Assembly: GCA_963580455.1 (NCBI GenBank) | Contig: OY756970.1 | Location: 23,560,001-23,624,000, forward strand | Length of the DNA stretch: 64,000 bases | Source: Euonymus europaeus | Taxonomy: Eukaryota > Streptophyta > Magnoliopsida > Celastrales > Celastraceae | Direction of reading: 5' to 3' | The notes under the pieces: model-generated | Seen by the model: the letters and a program-made list of their open reading frames with translations, nothing else | What the model was told of the DNA's origin: nothing | Databases searched by the model: none | In this document: positions 1 to 11,093 of the stretch, piece after piece | How positions within the stretch are numbered: position 1 is the first letter of the stretch | Layout of the letters: each line of letters begins with the position of its first letter | Program-made: the position numbers and the translations under genes

Positions 1-398
1 TCCGAAATAATAATCAAATCAATTAGAATCCCGAGCAGTGTTAATATGAATCTCTCAAGTAGCAGTAATTTAATTGACAAATTAAATAGATCATGTAATC
101 TGTATCCTACTCGCTTTTCCTTATTAAAAACAAAATCAAATCAATCTATTTTTAAAAAGTAAATTAATTAAATTACACATTTTTAAATAGAACCGGTAAA
201 AAAAACTGTTAAAAAGGTTAAAAAACCCTGAGATGACAAGTGATAATTAACTGGACAAAACTTCCACAACATTGAGTACTTTTACGAAATTAACATCGAT
301 CATAATCAGCACCCAAAAATATAAATGATTAACCATGTATGAAAAGTTGATTAATCCCTAAAAACAGAGATGAAATATATTAATTAATTATTCATCAA
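1..398. other. AT-rich gene-free stretch downstream of COPT
   Basis: AT-rich sequence with no open frame worth calling. It lies 3' of the minus-strand copper transporter, so the right part probably holds its 3' UTR. I see no repeat with clear ends. Confidence 0.6.
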
Positions 399-854
399 TC
401 AACAAGTCGGAAGATCAGAATCAAAAGTTTTGTGAGAAGTAGTAGTGTGTGAGTTCTTAAAAACCCTACTCCTGCAGAGCAAGAACCCCACAGTATGACC
501 TGCCACGGCGGCCAAGAACACACCGGCATTGAAAGACATGACAGCCAACATCACCAGCAGAGAAACACCAACCCTCAAAGCGTGCAGCACCGTCTGAACC
601 AACCCGGCCGCAACATGGTTCGTACCCGCGGCCTTGAGTAGCTTGCAGTGAGAGAGCAACTCGACAATTAAAGCCAAAACAAACACCACAACCAAGCACA
701 GCGCGTACATGCCAGACCGGTGTCCAGGCCATCCATCGAACAGTACCACAGTATCCCTCCCCCAAAAGAAGGACATGTGCATCATCATGTGCTGACGCGG
801 CGGCATAAAATTACCCATCGGTGGTGGTCCACCCATGCCCATATCCATACCCAT
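399..854 (-). CDS. COPT: COPT/CTR-type high-affinity copper transporter
   Basis: Intronless 151-residue protein of the plant COPT family, which imports Cu(I) across the plasma membrane or vacuolar membrane as a trimer. The N-terminus (residues 1-27) is rich in Met and His, the usual extracellular copper-collecting arm. Three membrane segments follow, at about 48-68, 93-112 and 113-127. The second carries the family M-x3-M motif (M102, M106), and the third carries G-x3-G (G119, G123), needed for helix packing in the trimer. The C-tail is short with a terminal Cys, possibly a copper hand-off site. Length and motifs are normal for COPT1/2/6-like members; I cannot tell which paralogue it is. The ATG at 854 is the first in frame and is preceded by a CT-rich leader. 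Confidence 0.93.
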   Translation of the reverse strand: MGMDMGMGGPPPMGNFMPPRQHMMMHMSFFWGRDTVVLFDGWPGHRSGMYALCLVVVFVLALIVELLSHCKLLKAAGTNHVAAGLVQTVLHALRVGVSLLVMLAVMSFNAGVFLAAVAGHTVGFLLCRSRVFKNSHTTTSHKTFDSDLPTC

Positions 855-980
855 GCCTCTCTCTCTCTAGCTTTTTTCTCTCTACCTGGAAAAATAATGT
901 TAGGTGTGGTGGCAACAATTGAGGAGGGTTATTTACGAAGGAAACTGTTACGACGTTTTTACTTTTTTGGGAGAATGATA

Positions 981-1012
981 GTACATTTTCTATCGGTAGT
1001 AAAATGTAGTAC
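981..1012 (-). promoter_or_regulatory. Two GTAC cores upstream of COPT
   Basis: GTAC occurs at 981-984 and 1009-1012, about 130 and 155 bases upstream of the COPT start codon. GTAC is the core bound by the copper-deficiency regulator SPL7 (known from Arabidopsis and from Chlamydomonas CRR1), and COPT genes are typical targets. The motif is only four bases, so chance occurrence is likely. It is noted because of position and gene identity. Confidence 0.3.
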
Positions 1013-2723
1013 AAGTTAACATTTTGTTTGGATAAGAATAATAAAACTGTGCCAAAGTGGGAAAACTAGACGAATATATGATATACCGATTTAATTATAT
1101 ATTTTTTTTTGAAATGGATTTTATTATATTAAGATTCCTATTCAAGAGTGTGCTTAAAAGGAATAAAATCCGCTCCCACCATACTAAACTAGCCACTAAA
1201 GAAAATATATCTTTGATTTCTATTACCTAAACAATCGCGATAAATTAGCTTGCTTGATTCAGTCTCTTTCTGTACTAACGAAACGACAGGGGAAACAACA
1301 ATGCCCAAGCCCAAAATCATGATTACGTGGATCATGTCTAAAAGTTCAAAGCAAAAAAAAAAAGCCCATTCAATTAGAGGAAGAAAACCCATTAACGACA
1401 GGTGTGGCCGTCGCCCGTCGGTGTCGCGTGACCTTAAATGACAGCACAATGGGTTGGGTACAAATAAGAGGGCCTTAAATTATTAAAGGAACTTTGGGTG
1501 AGATGATTTAAACAAAAACCCAAATATGTAGTAAAAGCCCATGCCCATGTTTTTCTTTCTAGGGTTACATTGTTCTTTGCTTTTGTATATGGAAACAGCC
1601 AGCCAGAGACTCGTTGTTGCCAGAGCCATCGAGGAGTGATACATACACACAGGCACACACGTATATAAATACATAGTATGTATGAGTATCAATTATTAAG
1701 GTTTTCGTAGTTTAGCCATAAGCTGAAAACTTCTATTGTGTTATAAACAAACATAAAAAGCTTGGACCTAGATCATGCCAGTAGTAGGATAATTAATATT
1801 GTCCTTATCCCATCCAAGGAAGCAATTTTTGAGAGGACTGTTTTAATAAGGTCTGAGTATCATTCATCAAACTATTTGGGGGCTAAATAAATTACTATGG
1901 GAAGACATTATTGGCGTTAGTTTGCCCAGGTCGGTACTAAGGGCTGAGTAGTTTTGGGTAATCCCTCCTTATCATCCCAAAAAAAAAAAAGAGGTAAGAA
2001 TCCCATCATGGAAGGAGACGATAAAAAGGAAATAATGAAAAACTAAACACATTGCTTTTTGTGGACAAAACAAAACACGTGATATTAGTTTTTGTGAAAT
2101 ATGATGGTTATTGATTTTTGTGAACAAACACGTTATTGGTGTGCGCAGGGATTTATTTAAATACATCATTCTCGTTTTTATTGTAGTCAGTAATATTATT
2201 AGCCTTCATCCCTTTTCAAACAAAATAAATCCACTTAAACTATATAATTCTATCAAAATCAATATTGTATCTCATAGTTATTACCAAAATTTAAGCGACA
2301 TACTTAAGCACATCAATGAAACACATCCGTTAATATAGTCACGTTATCGAAACATAAATTTATATACATTATCTCTTCCCTACAAAAATTCACAATTGTG
2401 GACTTAATATATTATATTCAGTTTTGCCAAAGACAAGTACGCAGGCACATTGCGTAAATAATTTGACTCGTTTCATTCACGGATATCACATTTCCACAAA
2501 TAGCTTAAAAACATTCAATGCTCTACGAAATGTCATTTTCTATCCAAAATTGCGAAAAGCCTGCAGAATAATAACAGTTCTTTTTGGAGAACAGCTATAA
2601 GACAGCATGATAAGAAATAGTCTAGGCACTACACCATCGCACCTCTTAACAAAGGCCAGGTTAAGCAGAGGAGCCTTGGCAAAGGCACAAAATTCATCTA
2701 GCTACACATTCAAATACAGAGAG
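1013..2723. other. Intergenic region between COPT and UGT
   Basis: About 1.7 kb separating divergent genes. It holds only short, low-quality open frames on both strands and AT-rich sequence. I see no TIR, LTR or RNA gene here. The right end is the promoter and leader of the glycosyltransferase. An upstream in-frame ATG at 2607 is discussed under that gene. Confidence 0.55.
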
Positions 2724-4291
2724 ATGGCGGAGAGAGGACAGAGGGTCATCCTAGTGCCATGTCCTTTCCAAGGACACATAAACCCAATGCTACAGTTGGG
2801 AACCATTCTTCATTCCAAGGGATTCTTCATCACTGTTATTCACACAGAAATGAACTTCCCAAACCCCTCAAACAAACCCGAATTCGACTTCCAATCCATA
2901 CCTGACAACATATCCCTTCATGAAATTTCTACAGATAATATAATGGGCATACTAGACATCATATCAGGCCTGAATTCGAATTGCCAGACACCTTTACAGG
3001 AATGTTTGGTTCAAATGATGGAGAAACAGTCGCAGGATACGGAGATCTCCTGCATCGTGTACGACGAACTCATGTTCTTTTCAGAATCAGTGGCCCGGCA
3101 TCTCAAGCTTCCAAGCATTATCTTACGCACCACTAGCGCTGCCAATTTTATGGCTCGTATTACCTATGTGAAACTCAAGTCTCAAGGTTATTCCCAGTTG
3201 CAAGGTACATCTGTTGTTCGACATACTAATAGCCATGTCAGTATAGAAGCATCACTAATGCTCTTCTTCGCACTTTGAATTTGCCTTCTTTCAAATTTCT
3301 TTCATGAGCTATGGCTGTCAGTTATTCCGTGGTCATTTTGATTCTTGCTATCCTTACCGGAGAATGTAATCTTGAAACTCAAGTCGATAGCTAACCCTTA
3401 TTATTTTGAGTTACAGATTCCATGCCGCAGGACCCAGTCCCCCAAATTCAAACTCTCAGGTTCAAGGATCTACCCCTTTTCAGAATTGCCGCACCAGAAA
3501 GTTTCTTGCAACTGATGGCTACAGTAAGCGATGTGCGAAAATCTTCCGCTGTCATTTGGAATACAACTAATTGCATCGAAAAATCACTTTTGGAACAGAT
3601 CCAACGGCAATGCCAAGTTCCAATCTTCCCGATTGGCCCTCTGCACAAATTTGCACCTACCTCCTCCAGCAGTCTACTTGAAGAGGACGCCAGCTGCATT
3701 ACATGGCTTAACAAGCATACTCATAACTCAGTATTGTATGTCAGTTTGGGCAGCCTAGCGACCATGGAAGAGTCAGAGCTGAAAGAAATGGCTTGGGGTC
3801 TTGCTAACAGCAAGCAACCATTCTTGTGGGTGATAAGGCCTGGTTTAGTAAATGGTTCAGAATGGATAGAATTTTTGCCTCCGAGTTTTTCAGAAGCCAC
3901 TGGTGAAAGAGGCCACATCGTCAAATGGGCGCCCCAGAAGCAAGTGTTGGGACACGACTCAGTGGGAGGGTTTTGGAGCCATTGCGGGTGGAACTCAACG
4001 CTTGAAAGTATAGCGGAAGGGGTTCCAATGATATGCAAACCATCTTTTGGAGATCAAATGGTGAATGCCAGGTATGTGAGTCATGAGTGGAAAATAGGCC
4101 TGCAGTTGGAGAACAGATTGGAAAGGAAAGAGGTGGAATTAGCCATAAGAAGGCTAATGGATGATGAAGAAGGAGAGGAAATGAAGCGGAGAGCAATGAG
4201 TTTGAAGAACAAGGTTGAACAATCTGTTGGAAATGGCGGTTCTTCTAACAATTACTCTGTAGACCTTATCAAACTGATGCTTTCATTTTAA
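2724..4291 (+). CDS. UDP-glycosyltransferase, UGT76-like (two exons)
   Basis: Exons 2724-3204 and 3417-4291 join to 451 residues, the usual GT1 length. The enzyme moves a sugar, probably glucose, from UDP-sugar to a small lipophilic acceptor in the cytosol. The N-terminal acceptor domain holds the catalytic His18 in the family motif CPFQGHINP. The C-terminal PSPG box spans residues 331-374, from WAPQ through HCGWNS and ending in DQ; the final Gln fits UDP-glucose preference. The intron (GT at 3205, AG at 3415-3416) splits an Asp codon, and the single intron position is common in plant UGTs. I start at 2724 because the motif then sits at the normal distance from Met; an in-frame ATG at 2607 would add 39 residues with no family likeness. 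Best family fit is UGT76 (subfamilies B, C, E); the acceptor is unknown. Confidence 0.9.
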
Positions 4292-4868
4292 AGTAGAGTT
4301 TCTTCACCAGTATCCAAGTAAAGCTGCCATACCATTTTAAATAAAGCTGCTATAAAACTGAGAATCTCTTCTTTCCTATTGTTTAGCAAGCTCCTCACCC
4401 CTTTCCATGTTAAGCTTGCTTACAAAAGAACAAAAAAAAACTATTCTATAACAAGAATTCCAACATAAATGGCGCATGCGGTCGCATTCTCCTCCATGAA
4501 AAATGCATTTGATATATCACACACACAAAACTCTTCGGCTCTAAAGATCGCCAACCTTGAAAAAAAAATCAATTGCAGAAATGAGAATAATCTCAATTCT
4601 CAAGGAAAGAAGTCAAGGATGAGCTGATGAGCAGAGATTGAGTACAACAGTCAACAGTATCGCTTGGGCCTCGGAGCACAGGCAAAAACTAGTTAAGTGG
4701 GCCATAAGCCGAAATAGGCCCTTTTGTCGAAAAGCTCTAAATAACTGGTTTATTGGGCCATAAACCGAAATAGGCAAATTTCCCGATTAAAGAAGCCCAC
4801 TTCCCCATGGATCTATGTGAAAAACAACTCCAGAAGTCTTTATAGAAAGGAAAAAAAGAAAAAAAAAA
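4292..4868. other. Intergenic region with a spaced 22 bp repeat
   Basis: Holds the 3' end of the UGT transcript and the distal promoter of the heat-shock gene. A 22 bp motif starting TGGGCCATAA occurs at 4698-4719 and again at 4754-4775 with one difference. It contains TGGGCC, the plant site II core. No gene seen. Confidence 0.5.
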
Positions 4869-4883
4869 AGAACATTCAGGAAG
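4869..4883 (+). promoter_or_regulatory. Perfect three-unit heat-shock element
   Basis: The pattern nGAAnnTTCnnGAAn is met exactly: GAA at 4870-4872, TTC at 4875-4877, GAA at 4880-4882. It lies about 135 bases before the TATA box and about 230 before the ATG of the small heat-shock gene. A looser array of similar five-base units follows at about 4944-4976. This is where heat-shock transcription factors would bind. Confidence 0.8.
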
Positions 4884-5017
4884 TAACCAGAACATGTTGG
4901 GGAGTCCAGAAAAAGAAAAAAGAGAATACTCGGGAAGTAACCAGAGAGTTCTTCAATCAATTCTGAAACAGCGACCTTTCGTGAGGCTACTAGAGTACTC
5001 CCAACTCCCCTGCATCC

Positions 5018-5024
5018 TATAAAG
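5018..5024 (+). promoter_or_regulatory. TATA box of the HSP20 gene
   Basis: TATAAAG in GC-richer surroundings, 98 bases before the ATG. This leaves room for a leader of about 65-70 bases, usual for small heat-shock genes. Confidence 0.7.
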
Positions 5025-5115
5025 CCCCCATACTCCTCGTCTCATGCAGCAGTGACAATTGAGTTCGGAATCTAGCGAAGTTCAAATAACTTAGGGTTCG
5101 ATTGGTAGAGCAAAG

Positions 5116-5586
5116 ATGTCTTTGATTCCAAGCTTCTTCAACAATCGACGAAGCAGCGTCTTCGACCCTTTCTCTCTCGACGTTTGGGACCCTTTCAAAG
5201 GCCTTGCTTCCCCTTCCAATTCTCTATCTCGTGAGAATTCGGCATTCGTAAATACTCGGGTGGACTGGAAGGAGACGCCGGAGGCCCACGTGTTCAAGGC
5301 AGACCTGCCTGGGCTGAAGAAAGAGGAAGTGAAGGTGGAGATCGAGGATAACAGAGTGCTTCAGATCAGCGGAGAGAAGAGCGTGGAGAAAGAGGACAAG
5401 AACGACACTTGGCACCGTGTGGAGCGGAGCAGCGGCAAGTTTACGAGGTCGTTTAGGTTGCCTGAGAATGCCAAGTTGGAAGGGATTAAGGCTTCAATGG
5501 AGAACGGCGTCCTCACGGTTACCGTGCCTAAGGAGCAAGTGAACAAACCCGATGTCAAGGCTATTGAGATCTCTGGCGGAGATTAG
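5116..5586 (+). CDS. HSP17: Class I cytosolic small heat-shock protein (HSP17-type)
   Basis: Intronless, 156 residues. A cytosolic ATP-independent chaperone that forms dodecamers and holds unfolding proteins for refolding by HSP70/HSP101. It starts MSLIPSFF, the class I N-terminal signature. The alpha-crystallin domain runs from about residue 48 to 145, with consensus region II around [16 protein letters not shown] and consensus region I ending in NGVL (near 128-131). The C-terminal IEIS is the I-x-I oligomer-anchoring motif. The mRNA end has AATAAA near 5626. The upstream HSE and TATA box support heat induction. Plain class I member; the exact paralogue is not assignable. Confidence 0.96.
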   Translation: MSLIPSFFNNRRSSVFDPFSLDVWDPFKGLASPSNSLSRENSAFVNTRVDWKETPEAHVFKADLPGLKKEEVKVEIEDNRVLQISGEKSVEKEDKNDTWHRVERSSGKFTRSFRLPENAKLEGIKASMENGVLTVTVPKEQVNKPDVKAIEISGGD

Positions 5587-7766
5587 AAACGGTCTCGTAT
5601 GTAACTTTATGTAAGCAGTGTAAAAAATAAATGTTTTTGTCTGTGGGTGTGTCATTCTAGTTTGGTTGTGCTTGAAGATGTAATGAATGGCCGTGTGAGC
5701 GGTGAATTTGCAATGTAAGATTTGCAGTTTCTAATCAAAGCAGGATTTTGGAACTTTTTAGATTTTGAGCCTGGTCGTAGCACTGAAACTCCTATTACAT
5801 ACTATGAATATAAATACGTACATAAGTGATTTCTTCGTCAATTAGTGAAGAAGCCCGGAATCCACGTCAATTCCGAAATTGGTAAACGTAAAAGGAGTCC
5901 GATATACAGGGATTGGGCTGCCGTTCGGTTGGTGAGAGAATAGTCTCGTAAGCTAGAATAGGATAAACAACTAGTCGTACAGGTCCTTAACTTATGACAA
6001 GTTCAGACTTCGGATTTGGACATTCGAGAATTAGGGAGTAGCTCAGTCGTGGCCACCAGGTTCAGATACATATATAATGGGATTTTGGATTCGAATTCGG
6101 ATTGGGATTGGATTATCATAGCGTATGAGTTGTTGTGTAAGTTTATTAATATATATATACTTTAAAAAAAAAAAAAGAGTTTCCAGGACTCCTGAGTCTT
6201 GCGAATCCTCTGTTCTGCTAATAATTTTCATTGAAATGTGGCCAGTTATTTTATAAACCATACAGGTCTTAATTCTAAATTTTCACCCTCAAAAGAGTAG
6301 AGGGGCCCATGAAAATGACAGAAGCAAGTCGGCAATTATTGCAATCTTGGCATTTTTTATTATCTTTGAAGTTGCAATGTTGAAAGTCTGAACTGTACAC
6401 TATCTGGATCACATTTCAGATAGGCATTAGTATTACAATAAAAAAATACTTTAATATCCAGACAAAAAGCCCATTCTTGCAATTCGGCTAACAGAGCTGT
6501 CGTCATCATCATCTACAAAAGTTTTCAGAAGCACAATGCATTGTGTGGCAGTACTGTATCACTACTGTCACCCCTCGTAATGGACATGACCGTCTTCACT
6601 TTGTCAACCCCCTGGGGTCCTTACGTCAAAACTTAGGGACATTGACCACAAATTCCAACAACTATGACAGCAATGAAGAATGACAGCGAAGCTCCTAGAA
6701 ACATCATGAACAAGGAGCAGAAAATGGACAAAAGGATGAACACGGGAGACTAACATTCCTTAAATCCACACCTATATACATACACACCCACACAACAGCA
6801 CCTCCAAAATGTTAGGGGAAGATGGTCTTCTCCTAGAAGATCTGCATGGAGCACCAAAGTCTTTGGTGTTCCATGCAAAATCTTGGTAACTAAACCTGCA
6901 GCATCAATCACAGATTCGTTTACATGGGCAGCCGCTCTCTGCAGCATCTAAGTCAGATTCACATCTTGTACGTGTTTATTGGTAGAGTAATTCAAGGAAG
7001 AAGAAGAAGTACAAGATACGAATGCAGCAGCTAATGAACATTGCAGAGGAGGACAAACAAGGTGAAGGTTTAAAAAATTCATATTGAGTGTTATCATCTA
7101 GGTAACTTGACTAGGTCACCAATTTGTTACTTTCTTTGTAATGTTTTTGTTCAACAAGGAAAAGAAAATGCAAAAAAGATAAATCAAACTTTCGTTCTTT
7201 CCTTCCTTCCTTCATTAAGGTTTCCAAAAACAGAGCATCCATCTCTTACGCCGCAACACATATCCTCACAAGTTCTAAAGGCAAGGGAAAGGGAAGGAGA
7301 GAGGAAACTTACTTTTACGGATCACCGTAATTCTGTAACCTTGTAGAGCAATGTTCTTTCTTAAGTACGCTGATCACCCGATCCAAAACTTGTGCTGATA
7401 AGAAAGTCGAGAAAACTAGCCACGGCAAATATATACCACATTATTAGGAACCTAATCATAAATTTCCAAGAAAAATGTGAGTAATGTATATCAGAGCTTC
7501 CACAGGAAAATTCTTTTATCGTAGACTAAAGAACAATGTCATCATTCCAATGGAGAAAATAAGGAATAACAATAAGGCAATAAGAGCGTGCAGTCAAGAT
7601 GGCTACATCCAATGCAAGAGTAATATGTAACAGCAGCAAAGGAAAAGAGCAAAAACATCATTCTCAGCGCAAAACATAACAGAAAATAGTCATTCAACGA
7701 ATCATGATCAAGTCATTCGCAAACATAACAGAAAATTAAAAACCTAATTATCAAGCTCCACTACAA
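5587..7766. other. Intergenic region, no gene recognised
   Basis: About 2.2 kb. The left end is the 3' UTR of the heat-shock gene. The rest has only short open frames on both strands, none family-like, and a short run of alternating GGATT/GGATTG motifs near 6085-6115. A tRNA-like box A near 6033 was checked and rejected. The right part could be 3' of the pseudogene that follows. Confidence 0.5.
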
Positions 7767-8305
7767 TTACGCAGACCCAAAAAAATAATCGTAGTACTCC
7801 CATACCTGCTCCTCATTTTCCAGCTTAACAAACAAGGCGGTATCATTTTCCAGCGGAAAAACCCTCCTCTCCAGTTCCTCACATCGCAATTTGTAGATAG
7901 ATGCCTGTATCCCGGCTGTTAATTTGGCGCACTCCGAGTCACGAACTTTCAAGTGAAGGCTGAAAGCCATGTTTATGTCCTTCATCAGACGCTTCGTCTC
8001 CGCCGTTAGCCTCAAAATTTTCCACTCAGCCCAATATTTCCCTCCTACACTTCTTCAACTCGGCTTCCTTGTCCTTCTTCTCCAATGTCTTCCTATTTTC
8101 AACTCGGATTCAATGGCTATCTTCTCCAACCTCTACGCGTCATGATTTCCCTTCAACCGCGCAATTTCTTGCATCAGTTTTTCCTACTAGACACCAAAAA
8201 ACTCCAATTGCTATGTTATCCCACTTGTTCTCCTTCCTCTTTACTTCGATCTCGCGCTTCAACTCCTCTTCGCGCGACGCAATAACCCTATCCAGTTTCC
8301 ACCAT
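7767..8305 (-). pseudogene. Broken coiled-coil protein gene
   Basis: On the minus strand, coding-like sequence runs from a possible ATG at 8305 to a stop at 7767, but it switches frame several times. Segments rich in Glu, Lys and Leu heptads are readable in turn: one beginning DRVIASREEELKREIE, one beginning MQEIARLKGN that ends in a stop, one with LEKIAIESELKI, one with KKDKEAELKKCRREI, and a final open stretch of 90-odd residues ending YYDYFFGSA. The residue style stays the same across the shifts, so this looks like one gene with frameshifts and a stop, not noise. The lack of splice-like joins suggests a retrocopy or decayed gene. The parent family is not recognised. Confidence 0.55.
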
Positions 8306-9434
8306 AGCAAAATAAAACGGAGAATGCTACTGGGCTTAAAATGGTTGCTAATAGGCCTTTGCTTTAAAAGTTAAAATCATTGCAGCACAAAGCAGAGCCC
8401 ATGTTAGTTGGGATGGGCCTCTTGTTGGTGAAGCCCATGTTTTCTCTCTTCTTTTGTTTTTTGTTTTATAAAGGGAAGGGGTGGCCCATAGAGTTTGAAC
8501 TCGGGTTTTGAATTTATACATGATCCAGCTCGTCAATTGAGTTAGGGAAAGTAAGCCCTACAGTATTATACCGTGTCTCTAACAATCAACACTTGTTCTA
8601 TTAAGTCTCCGTTTGGGACTCCGTATATGATAATATAATATTGTTATTCAATGTAAAAATTGATGTATAATTTAATCACCTCCAATGTTTCAAAAAAATT
8701 GATATTAGACTTGTATAATATATTTTTTATATGATAGAGTGATCGATTTTTTTGTTAGACAAAATAATAGTATAAATTTTTTATTTTTTGTCATTTGAAC
8801 TGTTAAATATTATCTTAAGTGCTCCGTATAAAATAATAATGAGTTAGAGGTGTATATTATATGATCAAAAGCGTATAAGAGACATTTTTTGTATAAATTT
8901 ATACTATCGTGAGTTTTTAAAAAATCATCCAAACACCTGATAAGATCATTAAAAGATAATTTTATATTGTACAAAATTTTGTCCTCTCTTCAAAAGAACC
9001 CTTAGAGATTAGACAAACAAGTGAAGAATGGCATCTTAATCATGCAAGCAGTATTGGGTAGCATATAGCATGTATGCTACACCAAAAATTTCCCTTTGCC
9101 AAACAAGCATTTGAACTATCATATAATTAAAGTCAAAATTAGCATTTTCATACCATTTCTCAAATTTGTATACATAAGAACATTTTAATAGCATTTAATG
9201 GATTTAGGGTTGAAAAGTCCATAGTACGTTTGCTATTTTTGTTTAATTTAGAGAATATCAACAATTCTCAAATATATTATTAAATATAAATGAATATATT
9301 ATTAAAAATCTTAATATTATTATATAAAAAATCGATGTTTATTAAATCATATCAATACTTTTATAAGTAATTAGCCACATCGTTTGAAATAACATTTATG
9401 TTATTAGCAAAAATGTACCATATGTCAATTGGTC
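8306..9434. other. AT-rich gene-free stretch
   Basis: Strongly AT-rich, no usable open frame. It ends abruptly at the GC-rich repeat array that starts at 9435, a sharp composition step that marks the array as inserted material. Confidence 0.6.
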
Positions 9435-9828
9435 ATGATGATGCACAGACCTGGGCCTGGTACACACCATGGAGGAATTGTCCGCTCTGGGCCGCAAGCG
9501 GACCGCACGGCTTTATTTCAGGCAAAGCCCGCCTCCGTGGCGTTACCCGCGCTACTGAGAATCGATGAGTGACGTGAGAGTCGAACCCATGACCTCGTGT
9601 TGGGGGGTGCAAGCCACTACCACCAAGCTGCTCAGCTCGGTGGTAGTGGCTTGCACCCCCCAACACGAGGTCATGGGTTCGACTCTCACGTCACTCATCG
9701 ATTCTCAGTAGCGCGGGTAACGCCACGGAGGCGGGCTTTGCCTGAAATAAAGCCGTGCGGTCCGCTTGCGGCCCAGAGCGGACAATTCCTCCATGGTGTG
9801 TACCAGGCCCAGGTCTGTGCATCATCAT
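9435..9828. repeat. Near-perfect palindrome with 197 bp arms
   Basis: The first two modules of the array (type A) are head to head. The left arm starts ATGATGATGCAC, the right arm ends GTGCATCATCAT, and the centre lies at 9631/9632. By eye the arms differ at only a few bases near the centre. The two strands would fold into a hairpin of almost 200 base pairs with practically no loop. Confidence 0.85.
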
Positions 9829-11093
9829 AAAAGGCGCCTTTTGGGTTGGAGGCCTGCAACAGCAAACCTTAAGCCCAACCCGATTTTAAGACCTCCATGG
9901 ACATGCCCCCACGCGTAGGAAGTTCGGCGGAGTGTGATCCAGCTGGGGATCGAACTCCTCACCTCGTGTGCGCGGGCAACACCCACTACCACCAAGCTGA
10001 TAAGCTTGGTGGTAGTAGCTCACTCCCACATCCTTGTGGTGAGGAGTTCGATCCCCAGCGCGGGCATCACACTCCGCCGAACCCCTGGATACGGGGTGGC
10101 TACGGAGGACCTCCACGATGTGTACGAAGTTGGGCCCCGGCCTAAATTCTGCATCATCATAAAAGGCGCCATGAAGGTCTTAAAATCGGGTTGGGCTTAA
10201 GGTTTGCTGTTGCAGGCCTCCAACCCAAACGGCGCCTTTTTGATGATGCAGAATTTAGGCCGGGGCCCAACTTCGTACACATCGTGGAGGTCCTCCGTAG
10301 CCACCCCGTATCCAGGGGTTCGGCGGAGTGTGATGCCCGCGCTGGGGATCGAACTCCTCACCACAAGGATGTGGGAGTGAGCTACTACCACCAAGCTGAT
10401 CAGCTTGGTGGTAGTGGGTGTTGCCCGCGCACACGAGGCCGGGGCCCAACTTCGTACACATCGTGGAGGTCCTCCGTAGCCACCCCGTATCCAGGGGTTC
10501 GGCGGAGTGTGATGCCCGCGCTGGGGATCGAACTCCTCACCACAAGGATGTGGGAGTGAGCTACTACCACCAAGCTGATTAAGCCCAACCCGATTTTAAG
10601 ACCTCCATGGACATGCCCCCACGCGTAGGAAGTTCGGCGGAGTGTGATCCCTGGGGATCGAACTCCTCACCTCGTGTGCGCGGGCAACACCCACTACCAC
10701 CAAGCTGATCAGCTTGGTGGTAGTGGGTGTTTTATGATGATGCACAGACCTGGGCCTGGTACACACCATGGAGGAATTGTCCGCTCTGGGCCGCAAGCGG
10801 ACCGCACGGCTTTATTTCAGGCAAAGCCCGCCTCCGTAGCCCATCCCGTATCCAGGGTTTCGGCGGAGTGTGATCCAGCGGGGGATCGAACTCCTAACCT
10901 CGTGGATGTGCGCGTGAGCTACTACCACCAAGCTGATCAGCTTGGTGGTAGTAGCTCACTCCCACATCCTTGTGGTGAGGAGTTCGATCCCCAGCGCGGG
11001 CATCACACTCCGCCGAACCACTGGATACGGGGTGGCTACGGAGGACCTCCACGATGTGTACGAAGTTGGGCCCCGGCCTAAATTCTGCATCAT

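Noticed and set aside
2607..2723. Upstream in-frame ATG of the UGT adding 39 residues
   Set aside because: The added part has no UGT likeness; from 2724 the catalytic His falls at the normal position 18.
6033..6075. tRNA or SINE head (GTAGCTCAGTCGTGG.. GGTTCAGATAC)
   Set aside because: The two boxes are only about 14 bases apart and box B is poor; no cloverleaf can be made.
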